From positions 1 through 17,151 of the forward strand of contig JAICTU010000164.1 in NCBI GenBank assembly GCA_025936205.1: a DNA stretch of 17,151 nt, written 5' to 3'. Positions 1 through 5,192 of the stretch are shown piece by piece. The DNA comes from Polyangiaceae bacterium. Its GTDB lineage: Bacteria; Myxococcota; Polyangia; Polyangiales; Polyangiaceae. The stretch's first letter is position 1; each line of letters begins with the position of its first letter. The notes beneath the pieces are model-generated. The model was not told the origin of the DNA. It worked only from the letters and a program-made list of their open reading frames with translations, and did not search any database. Made by a program: the position numbers and the translations under genes.

Positions 1-490
1 CTTCGCCGATGAAGACCACTCCCGAAGAGCCATTGCCACGCGCGAACACAGTCTGCGTGCGCTCCCGATGTAAGACGCAGCGCGTGCAGCCCTTGACCTC
101 CTCGGCCAGCTGCGCCAGCCGCTCGTGTCCCGCAGCGATGGGCAGCGAGCGCCGCTCGACGGCCGGCCGTGTTGCTTCGGCGGGACGCATCGGCGCCTGC
201 ATGGGTGCAGCCGCGAGCCCTGCTCCAGGGCTCGCGGCGGAGGGAGCCAAAGGGGGCTCCGCGCTGGGAACAACGCGTGGCTCGACAGCGGGGCGTGCTG
301 CAGCCCTGTTCGGAGCGGGGCGCGGAGCCGACGCCGTGCTGCTGCTGTGCGCGGAGGGCTCGGAAGCCGGCAAGCCCCAGGCACCCGACGCCGCCAGCAG
401 CTCCAGATGAGCGCGCAACGACCCGCACAGGCTGGCGAGCTCACGCCGGACTGCTTCGGGGCCCGTTCCGTCCGAGGAGCTCGCTTCCAC
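1..490 (-). CDS. Family 4 uracil-DNA glycosylase, N-terminal part (runs off left edge)
   Basis: Read on the minus strand, one uninterrupted frame runs from an in-frame stop at 568-566 to base 1. From residue 135 it reads KGCTRC, then LHRERTQTVFARGNG and VVFIGE. That is the first Cys pair of the 4Fe-4S cluster (C135, C138), the RTqtVFgxGn motif and the start of the GEaPG uracil-pocket motif of family 4 UDGs. These enzymes remove uracil from deaminated DNA in base-excision repair. The second Cys pair and the catalytic C-terminal half lie outside the window. No ATG precedes the core, so I chose the GTG at 490, which gives the N-terminus EASSSDGTGPEAVRRELASL; no clear ribosome site supports it. 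Residues ~45-110 are an Ala/Pro/Ser-rich linker. It lies 75 bases downstream of the lipoprotein gene and may be co-transcribed with it. Family call firm, start uncertain. Confidence 0.85.
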   Translation of the reverse strand, partial: MEASSSDGTGPEAVRRELASLCGSLRAHLELLAASGAWGLPASEPSAHSSSTASAPRPAPNRAAARPAVEPRVVPSAEPPLAPSAASPGAGLAAAPMQAPMRPAEATRPAVERRSLPIAAGHERLAQLAEEVKGCTRCVLHRERTQTVFARGNGSSGVVFIGE

Positions 491-565
491 GCGCTGCGAA
501 GAGTGGGCGAGTCCGGCGCCGGCCGCAACCGCAGAGTCGTTCCAGGGCGCCGCTGATTCAGCCGG

Positions 566-934
566 TCAGCGACTCGAACCGGGACCCAGGCTTTGGGGAT
601 CCCGGCAGCGGTCGGGGGGCGACAGCAGCTGGGCCGCGCGTGCGTGCTGGTCAGCGATCGCCAGGTGCTGCTCCGCCTTCGACGAAAAGCCCTGCTCGCG
701 CTCCAGCTCGGCAAACTCGAGCTGACTGCGCGCCACTGCCAGCTCGCGGGGAGCGCAGTGCAGCGCGCCATTGGCCTCCGCGTCCCGCAGCATCCGCCCG
801 ATCTCGTCGACTTCCCGGGCAAGGCGCGCGCTGCGCCAACAACCGGATGCGCCGAGCAACAACACCGCACAGGCCACGGCGGCGGCTCCGCGGCGGCGCG
901 GAGCCGGGCTGAGGATGCTCACCCGATTCAGCAT
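566..934 (-). CDS. DUF4398-like lipoprotein (second of pair)
   Basis: Small 122-residue secreted lipoprotein. A basic N-terminus (PAPRRR) is followed by a hydrophobic stretch and the lipobox LGASGC, so Cys ~32 would be lipidated. The mature part contains CAPRELAVARSQLEFAELE and then KAEQHLAIADQHARAAQLL. This is the helical pattern of DUF4398-type proteins, which in deltaproteobacteria often precede an OmpA-domain protein. The ATG at 934 overlaps the upstream TGA by one base (TGATG), indicating translational coupling; a TTG just upstream is the less likely start. No enzymatic function is expected; an envelope or peptidoglycan-associated structural role is inferred. What follows is a uracil-DNA glycosylase rather than an OmpA protein, which is unlike the arrangement I recall for this family. 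Confidence 0.75.
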   Translation of the reverse strand: MLNRVSILSPAPRRRGAAAVACAVLLLGASGCWRSARLAREVDEIGRMLRDAEANGALHCAPRELAVARSQLEFAELEREQGFSSKAEQHLAIADQHARAAQLLSPPDRCRDPQSLGPGSSR

Positions 935-1248
935 CAAAAGCCCCTCGCCCGCGGGCTGACCGGCTCCACGCGCTGCGCGACCTGCACGGCCCGGGTCGCA
1001 TACTCGAAGGCGGCCTGCGCGAGCTCGATGGCGGCCCCGTAGTCGGCCTCCATCGCCTCCGTGCGAGCCTTCCGCAGATGCTCGAGCGCGTAGTAATATT
1101 CATAGGGCGCCCGCGAGGCCGCTCCCAGCTGCTCGGCCCGCGCCACCTCATCGGATGCCTGCGTGATGCGCGACACATAGATCGCGTTGCCGCAGCCCAC
1201 GGTGCCCAGCACTCCCAGCGCGAGCGCCAGCTGGCTTCGCCACGTCAT
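934..1248 (-). CDS. DUF4398-like lipoprotein (first of pair)
   Basis: About 104 residues. The start MTWRSQLALALGVLGTVGC gives a compact lipoprotein signal peptide with lipobox GTVGC and Cys 19 as the lipidation site. A GTG at 1266 would add six residues (MLGCWT), but the ATG at 1248 fits the signal length better. The mature protein is helical: QASDEVARAEQLGA, then PYEYYYALEHLRKARTEAMEADYGAAIELAQAA. The pattern Y-AxEhLxkAr-EA--aDy-AA-elA is characteristic of DUF4398 lipoproteins. It is coupled to the next lipoprotein gene by a TGATG overlap, so the two products probably act together in the outer membrane. Their molecular role is unknown. No convincing sigma-70 promoter was found upstream. Confidence 0.75.
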   Translation of the reverse strand: MTWRSQLALALGVLGTVGCGNAIYVSRITQASDEVARAEQLGAASRAPYEYYYALEHLRKARTEAMEADYGAAIELAQAAFEYATRAVQVAQRVEPVSPRARGF

Positions 1249-1480
1249 CGTCCAGCAGCCTAGCACCCGAAGCGGTCAAGGGGTCAGGGGTCCGGGCCCG
1301 CGCACTCAGTCGCGTAGCTTCCAAGACGGACATCGCCCCGAGGATGATCCCTTGCCGTACGCCTGAGGCCCGGCCCAAATCCCAAAGAGCTCGAGCCATC
1401 CTCTCGCCTCGACACGTGCGCACCAGACGGCGAGTCCGCGAGCCGCCGACGTCACAACAGGTGGTCACGCAACCAACTGG

Positions 1481-1643
1481 AGACGCCCCTCCGAGCAAGC
1501 GGGGTTTTGGGCCCCGGCGCACAGCGCCCGCGCCACGCGGAGGCGGGGGAAGTCACCGCAGCAGCTGCTGCAGACGCCGCTCCGAGCAAGCGGGGTTGGG
1601 GCCCCGCGCGCAGCGCTCGCCCTGCGAGCGGAGGCGGGGGAGG
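1481..1643. repeat. Diverged ~72-bp direct repeat, two copies
   Basis: Copy 1 (1481-1552) and copy 2 (1573-1643) share AGACGCC, CTCCGAGCAAGCGGGGTT, GGGCCCCG, CAGCGC and GGAGGCGGGGGA in the same order, with small insertions and deletions. The start-to-start distance is 92 bases. Neither copy has a coding signal. It resembles a dispersed intergenic repeat family, but only these two copies are visible. Confidence 0.75.
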
Positions 1644-1646
1644 GAA

Positions 1647-1665
1647 CCTGCAGCGAAGCTGCAGG
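1647..1665. other. Perfect hairpin, GAA triloop
   Basis: CCTGCAGC, GAA, GCTGCAGG: a perfect 8-bp stem with a three-base loop, four bases from the next hairpin. On the minus strand it follows the lexA 3' end. No T-tract follows it there, so if it acts in transcription it is more likely to protect a 3' end than to be a classical intrinsic terminator. Confidence 0.6.
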
Positions 1666-1669
1666 GCCC

Positions 1670-1690
1670 GGGGGTCTGCTTCAGACCCCC
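1670..1690 (-). terminator. Candidate 3' hairpin of lexA
   Basis: GGGGGTCTG (1670-1678), loop CTT, CAGACCCCC (1682-1690): a perfect 9-bp GC-rich stem starting 14 bases after the lexA stop codon on the minus strand. The T-rich ATTTAATT lies before the stem rather than after it, and the stem is followed by GGGCCC. It may be a weak terminator, an mRNA 3'-end stabiliser, or the end of the repeat element. Confidence 0.5.
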
Positions 1691-1703
1691 AATTAAATAC
1701 AGC

Positions 1704-2339
1704 TCACAGCCGCCGGTACACGCCGACCACCACACCGAGCAGCATGGTCGGTCGGAAGTCGGTGGCTCGCACCAGGATGGGGGCCATCTGGTCGTTCGCG
1801 GGCTGGAAGCGCACGTAGTCTTTTTCGGGGTAGTAGTACTTCACCGTGGCTTCGTCGCCGATCAGCGCCACCACGATCTCGCCGCGGTCCGCGGAGGCCT
1901 GCTTGCGCACGAAGATGTAGTCGCCGTTGAGGATACCGGCGTTGACCATCGAGTCGCCCTGCACGCGCAGGCCGAAGACGTCGCGACCGCCACGTACCAA
2001 CATCCGGTCCACGCGCACCGTGTCGACCACGTTCTCGTCGGCCAAGAGCGGAAGACCTGCCGCCACTCGACCCAGCACTTGCACGTCCACCGCGGCGTCA
2101 TCCGGGTTGGCCGCCGCTTCCGCCTCCTGGGTGACGAGGCGCAGTGCGCGACTCTTCATGTCTTCCCGGCGCAGATAGCCTTTGCGCTCCAGAGCACGCA
2201 GATGGTCGTTCACACCGTTGGTGGAACGAATGCCCATGGACTCGCCGATCTCGCGAAGCGTCGGTGGGTACCCGCGCTCTTCAATCGATTGACGGATGAA
2301 ATCGAGTGTTTGCGCCTGGCGCTTGGTGAGACCCTGCAT
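1704..2339 (-). CDS. lexA: LexA repressor, SOS response
   Basis: Full-length LexA (211 residues, usual size ~200-215). Residues 1-70 form the winged-helix DNA-binding domain: [21 protein letters not shown], and [18 protein letters not shown] as recognition helix and wing. The self-cleavage site is Ala94-Gly95 in RVAAGLPLL. The catalytic Ser is S130 in GDSMVNAGI and the general-base Lys is K167 in EATVKYYY. RecA-stimulated self-cleavage inactivates the repressor and induces DNA-repair genes. The ATG at 2339 lies only 8 bases after a sigma-70 -10 element, and an SOS-type box fills the promoter spacer, so the gene is probably autoregulated. GGTGAG just before the ATG is the only ribosome-site candidate. 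It is transcribed alone from its own promoter. Confidence 0.97.
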   Translation of the reverse strand: MQGLTKRQAQTLDFIRQSIEERGYPPTLREIGESMGIRSTNGVNDHLRALERKGYLRREDMKSRALRLVTQEAEAAANPDDAAVDVQVLGRVAAGLPLLADENVVDTVRVDRMLVRGGRDVFGLRVQGDSMVNAGILNGDYIFVRKQASADRGEIVVALIGDEATVKYYYPEKDYVRFQPANDQMAPILVRATDFRPTMLLGVVVGVYRRL

Positions 2340-2347
2340 CGCTCACC

Positions 2348-2376
2348 ATCTTACTGAACGGGTGTTAGGAAGTCAA
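2348..2376 (-). promoter_or_regulatory. lexA promoter (sigma-70 type)
   Basis: On the minus strand, TTGACT (2376-2371) is the -35 element and TAAGAT (2353-2348) the -10, separated by exactly 17 bases. The predicted transcription start falls on or within a base or two of the lexA ATG, so the mRNA would be leaderless or nearly so. Confidence 0.7.
2354..2369 (-). promoter_or_regulatory. Putative LexA (SOS) box
   Basis: CCTAACACCCGTTCAG lies entirely in the 17-base spacer of the lexA promoter. Its 3' half, YGTTCAG preceded by pyrimidines, matches the LexA recognition sequence I recall from Myxococcus xanthus (an asymmetric box ending in GTTCAG), with two mismatches near the 5' end. Binding here would block RNA polymerase and give autorepression. 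The assignment comes from memory of the motif plus its position. Confidence 0.55.
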
Positions 2377-2432
2377 ATCGTCAGGTGGCAGCCCTGCGCA
2401 AGTTTTTGCCGACCGATAAATATTCAGGAAAA

Positions 2433-2900
2433 TCAACCAGATATGCCCAGCATCGTCAGCTTGTCGTTGGTGCTCCGCAGGCGGCCCACCAGCATGTGGA
2501 CCGTGCTCCAGAGCACCTCGTAGGCGAGTTCCTTGTCCTGGAAGAGGAGATCATCGAGGTCCTCCTTCGAGATGGCGAGCAGCCGACAGCCGTCGTGCGA
2601 CAGCGCGTCCGCGGACCGCGGCGACTCGTCCAGCAACGCCATCTCACCGAAGACCTGTCCCGGACCCAGCACGGCGAGGGCCTCTTCTCCGATGCCCGGC
2701 ACCTGGCGCGCGATGCGCACCTTACCCTCCAGGATCAGGTAGACCTTGTCGCCCACGTCACCGTGCCGAAAGATGTTGGTTCCGGTCGGAAAGGCTTCCT
2801 CGTGAGCGATCGACGCCACGCGCTCCAGCGCGCGATCCTTCAGGCTCGAGAACAGCTCCACTCGGCGTAGCTGCTCCGTTCGGTCGCGCACGTCAGCCAT
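2433..2900 (-). CDS. Stand-alone cyclic nucleotide-binding domain protein
   Basis: 155 residues consisting of a single cNMP-binding domain (residues ~10-125). LFSSLKDRALERVAS is the N-terminal helix, FPTGTNIFRHGD and VYLILEGKVRI are the beta-roll, and FGEMALLDESPRSA (84-97) is the phosphate-binding cassette with E86 and R95, the residues that contact ribose and phosphate in CRP-type domains. The cassette looks functional, so cAMP or another cyclic nucleotide is the likely ligand. The C-terminus (ELAYEVLWSTVHMLVGRLRSTNDKL) is the dimerisation-type helix. It then ends with no helix-turn-helix, so the protein cannot bind DNA like CRP and probably works through a partner. The start ATG at 2900 has no strong ribosome site. 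The gene lies 86 bases after tonB and before lexA, which has its own promoter. Confidence 0.93.
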   Translation of the reverse strand: MADVRDRTEQLRRVELFSSLKDRALERVASIAHEEAFPTGTNIFRHGDVGDKVYLILEGKVRIARQVPGIGEEALAVLGPGQVFGEMALLDESPRSADALSHDGCRLLAISKEDLDDLLFQDKELAYEVLWSTVHMLVGRLRSTNDKLTMLGISG

Positions 2901-2920
2901 CGCAATTTGCCGGGGGGATT

Positions 2921-2941
2921 GCCGTGTGATGGCCGTGTGAT
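2921..2941. repeat. Tandem GCCGTGTGAT pair upstream of the cNMP-binding gene
   Basis: Two perfect copies of GCCGTGTGAT, at 2921-2930 and 2932-2941, repeat at an 11-base period, about one helical turn. They lie 21-41 bases upstream of the ATG at 2900. The half-site TGTGA is CRP-like, but the copies are direct rather than inverted, so a classical CRP site is not supported. Confidence 0.6.
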
Positions 2942-2986
2942 TTGCCGCAGCCGCTCGAACGCAGTCACACCGAGCCTCGAATATCT

Positions 2987-3787
2987 CTAGCGCAGGGTGA
3001 AGCGGACGACAATCGGGATCGTGGAAGCGATGCCAGCACCATTGCGATCGAGCGCCGCGTCGAAGGGATTGCTTCGTGCACAGCGTTCGGCCTCACGCGC
3101 GTAACCGGGGTTCGAGTTGCCCACCGCGCGTGCATCGAGCACTTTGCCCGCCCCGGACACCGACACCATGACGTTGACCGCGTAATTCATGCGCTCCTCA
3201 CCGGGCGGAAACGGGCAATCCCAGTTCGCTGCACGGGGCTTCGCGGGGCGGGAGTGATCCACGGCGGAGGCGGGCGCAGTGCCCTTGCCGCCCTGAACGC
3301 CGTCGGCGCGTGCCGTCGGCGCCCGCACGGCGCGCGCGGAGGTTCCGTTCGCGGCCGTCACACCACCGGCGTAGGCGTCCGCATTTCCCTGCACGATCGT
3401 CATCCCTGTGAGGTCGACAGGCTCATCCGGATCCGGTTCGGCGGCAAGCACGCGTCCCGCCTGCGCCGCGGCGGGAGCTGGAGGCTCGGGGGCGTGCACG
3501 GGCTCCTTCGGTGCCGGTGCCTTGGGAGGCGGAGGAGCCTTGGGCGGTGGCTCGGGTTCGGGCTCGGGCTCGGGCTCGGGTTTCGGCTCCTCCGGCGGCG
3601 GCTCGGGTTCGAGCGCGACCTGGATGCTGGCGTGAATCCTCTGTTGGATCCCCGCTTGAACGCGCCGCGCGAAGTCTTCCAGCGCGTACAGCCGGCTGAA
3701 ACCCGCGAATGCGACGGCGCCGTGCAACAGCAGCGCGAGCGCGATGGCTATGCTGAAGCGCAGGCGCTGCAAACCTTCATCCTGCAT
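2987..3787 (-). CDS. TonB-family energy transducer
   Basis: 266 residues with TonB layout. A short cytoplasmic N-terminus is followed by one membrane anchor (residues ~10-29, FSIAIALALLLHGAVAFAGF). Residues ~60-107 are a Pro-rich periplasmic spacer with Glu-Pro repeats then Lys/Ala-Pro, as needed to span the periplasm. The C-terminal domain (~190-266) begins NWDCPFPPGEE and contains YAVNVMVSVSGAGKVLDARAV and ERCARSNPFDAALDRNG. The CPFP/RCA cysteines (C191, C236) recur, as I recall, in deltaproteobacterial TonB C-terminal domains and could form a disulfide. It would pass energy from ExbB/ExbD to TonB-dependent outer-membrane receptors. It is the third gene of the exbB-exbD-tonB set, 98 bases after exbD. 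An AgmX/PglI-type motility protein is a less likely alternative. Confidence 0.85.
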   Translation of the reverse strand: MQDEGLQRLRFSIAIALALLLHGAVAFAGFSRLYALEDFARRVQAGIQQRIHASIQVALEPEPPPEEPKPEPEPEPEPEPPPKAPPPPKAPAPKEPVHAPEPPAPAAAQAGRVLAAEPDPDEPVDLTGMTIVQGNADAYAGGVTAANGTSARAVRAPTARADGVQGGKGTAPASAVDHSRPAKPRAANWDCPFPPGEERMNYAVNVMVSVSGAGKVLDARAVGNSNPGYAREAERCARSNPFDAALDRNGAGIASTIPIVVRFTLR

Positions 3788-3833
3788 CCCGGCACCCGGG
3801 CATCAATCGGCCGATCTCGCATCGCTACGGAGC

Positions 3834-3890
3834 TAGTATGGATTGACCTAGCTTGGATCAATTAGCATGGAGCAGTTAGCATGGATCAAT
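3834..3890. repeat. Four-copy 14-bp tandem repeat at the exbD 3' end
   Basis: Consecutive units TAGTATGGATTGACC (15), TAGCTTGGATCAAT, TAGCATGGAGCAGT and TAGCATGGATCAAT (14 each) lie at 3834-3848, 3849-3862, 3863-3876 and 3877-3890. The last unit contains the exbD stop codon (TGA on the minus strand, 3888-3886); the others fill the exbD-tonB gap. The block is AT-richer than its surroundings. It looks like slippage-type duplication of the 3' end of exbD. Confidence 0.8.
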
Positions 3891-4335
3891 TCGGCGCGGG
3901 CGCGACCGGCGTTGCCTCATCCCTTGGTGCAGGTGCAACACCGAAGGCGAACTTTGCCAGCCCGGCTTGCTTCAGGATGTCGAGCACGCGGATCACGCGG
4001 CCGTGCTCCACCTTTTTGTCGGCACGGATCACGACACGCATGTCTTTGTTCTTGGCTTTCGCCTGGCGCGCCAGCTCCGCGATCGCTTCATCGCTCGCCA
4101 CCGGCGTCGAGTCCACGCGCGCCTTGCCGTCCGTGGTCAGCTCGACGCTGAACACGTTCTGCACCTCTTCGCCGCTGGCCGCTTTGGGCAAGTCCATGGG
4201 CATGCCCTGTGACACGATGATCTTGGCTGTGACCATGAACACGACCAGGAGCACGAGCGTCACGTCCACCAGCGGTGTGACGTTGATGCCGCTGATCAGG
4301 CCGTCTTCGTCGTCGTTACTGCTGCTGCTTGCCAT
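3886..4335 (-). CDS. exbD: ExbD/TolR-family biopolymer transport protein
   Basis: 149 residues, typical ExbD size. It has a short acidic cytoplasmic N-terminus (SNDDEDGLISGINVTPLVD) and one membrane helix (~21-40, LVDVTLVLLVVFMVTAKIIV). The essential proton-carrying Asp is D24 in PLVDVTLVLL. A periplasmic domain (~45-135) includes VVIRADKKVEHGRVIRVLDILKQAGLAKFAFGV, the conserved ExbD/TolR core. With ExbB it forms the proton-driven motor that energises TonB. It starts 24 bases after exbB and ends inside the 14-bp tandem repeat. A TolR role is possible by sequence alone; the adjoining TonB favours ExbD. The C-terminus adds a Pro/Ala tail. Confidence 0.93.
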   Translation of the reverse strand: MASSSSNDDEDGLISGINVTPLVDVTLVLLVVFMVTAKIIVSQGMPMDLPKAASGEEVQNVFSVELTTDGKARVDSTPVASDEAIAELARQAKAKNKDMRVVIRADKKVEHGRVIRVLDILKQAGLAKFAFGVAPAPRDEATPVAPAPN

Positions 4336-4359
4336 GAGAGTTTGACCCGCTCGGAAGAG

Positions 4360-5055
4360 CTATTCCGCCTCGCTCCCGGCGGGGTGTGAGCCGTGCGCGC
4401 CACCTGCCACCAGATGCGCGAGCAATACGCTGCCCAAGGCGTCGGTCCGGGCCAAGATGGAACGCAAGCGGCGCTGGAACACGTTGTACATCGCCACGGC
4501 GGGGATCGCGACGAACAGCCCCACCGCGGTCGCCACCAGCGCTTCTGCGATGGAGGCCATGACCGCCTGGGGCGCCATGCCGTGCACCGCTTCCGACGCG
4601 GCCATCGCAGCGTCCTGCCTGCCCAGCGCCTCGAACGCCTGCACCACGCCGATCACCGTGCCGAACAACCCGACGAAGGGAGCATTGTTGCCCAGGGTAC
4701 CCAGATAGGCGAGGCGCCGTTCCAGCTTCAGGCGCTGCAAGGCCTTGGCGCCGGCCATGGCCTCCTCCGCTGACTGGGCGCCGCGATCGGCTTCGTCCAG
4801 ACCGCTGATCACCACCGCGGCTTCGGCGCTGGGAGAAGCATCGAGCAAGCGCCGCGCGCCATCGAGATCCGACTTGCGCAAGCGTTCGCGAAGCTCGCGG
4901 GCGAGCTTCTCGGTGTCGTCGCGCAACGAATGGTAGAACCAAGCCCGCTCTAGCATGATCGCGACCGACACTACGCTCAGGCCGAGCAGTAGCCAGAGGA
5001 CCCACTCCGCACCGAAGTTGGTCATGAGCCGCTGCAGCCATTCGACTAGATTCAT
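4360..5055 (-). CDS. exbB: ExbB/TolQ-family proton channel subunit
   Basis: 231 residues. Membrane helices lie at ~17-36 (EWVLWLLLGLSVVSVAIMLE), ~120-142 (TLGNNAPFVGLFGTVIGVVQAF) and ~168-190 (SIAEALVATAVGLFVAIPAVAMY), with a long cytoplasmic helix-rich loop (45-115) between the first two. GLFGTVIGV and EALVATAVGLFVAIPAV are the signature MotA/TolQ/ExbB pore segments with their conserved Thr residues. It forms the pore for ExbD and powers TonB. The ATG at 5055 is preceded by two tandem copies of GGGAGAAC, giving two overlapping Shine-Dalgarno candidates. It heads the exbB-exbD-tonB cluster. The 137 bases upstream hold no convincing promoter, so read-through from the 5'-nucleotidase gene is possible. 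Confidence 0.93.
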   Translation of the reverse strand: MNLVEWLQRLMTNFGAEWVLWLLLGLSVVSVAIMLERAWFYHSLRDDTEKLARELRERLRKSDLDGARRLLDASPSAEAAVVISGLDEADRGAQSAEEAMAGAKALQRLKLERRLAYLGTLGNNAPFVGLFGTVIGVVQAFEALGRQDAAMAASEAVHGMAPQAVMASIAEALVATAVGLFVAIPAVAMYNVFQRRLRSILARTDALGSVLLAHLVAGGAHGSHPAGSEAE

Positions 5056-5071
5056 GTTCTCCCGTTCTCCC
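5056..5071 (-). promoter_or_regulatory. Duplicated ribosome-binding site of exbB
   Basis: On the minus strand the eight-base unit GGGAGAAC occurs twice back to back, immediately before the exbB ATG. Each copy carries a GGGAG Shine-Dalgarno core: the near one is close to the ATG, the far one about 11-12 bases from it. Confidence 0.6.
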
Positions 5072-5192
5072 GGAGCCAGTGCTTAGCTCCTGCGCAGCAA
5101 AATGGCACCCCATTTGAGCGCCCGCCCGGAGGAAACCCACGCCCTCGCGGTTCTTGGTCGCCCGGTCAGAGCTCCGCGTGGGACGCGCGCTC

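Larger units (their letters stand above)
1249..1703. other. Non-coding stretch between lipoprotein pair and lexA, with repeats
   Basis: No supportable gene lies here. Open frames crossing it have Arg/Pro/Gly-rich shadow compositions and match no family I know. The left half (1267-1480) shows no clear signal. The right half (1481-1690) is structured: two diverged copies of a ~72-bp GC-rich unit, a 14-bp palindrome GCAGCAGCTGCTGC at 1558-1571 between them, and two perfect hairpins just before the lexA 3' end. The sequence changes abruptly to AT-rich (AATTAAATAC) at 1691. Confidence 0.7.

Noticed and set aside
1148..1522. Minus-strand open frame of ~124 codons across the lipoprotein start and the repeat region
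   Set aside because: Its composition is Arg/Gly-rich, it matches no family, it overlaps the well-supported lipoprotein gene in another frame, and part of it lies in the repeat. Shadow frame of GC-rich DNA.
2921..2941. CRP-binding site from the TGTGA boxes
   Set aside because: The two TGTGA boxes are direct, not the inverted TGTGA-N6-TCACA arrangement.
3547..3610. DNA repeat GGGCTC/GGGTTC array as a regulatory element
   Set aside because: It encodes the Glu-Pro spacer of the TonB-family protein in frame, as expected for that family.
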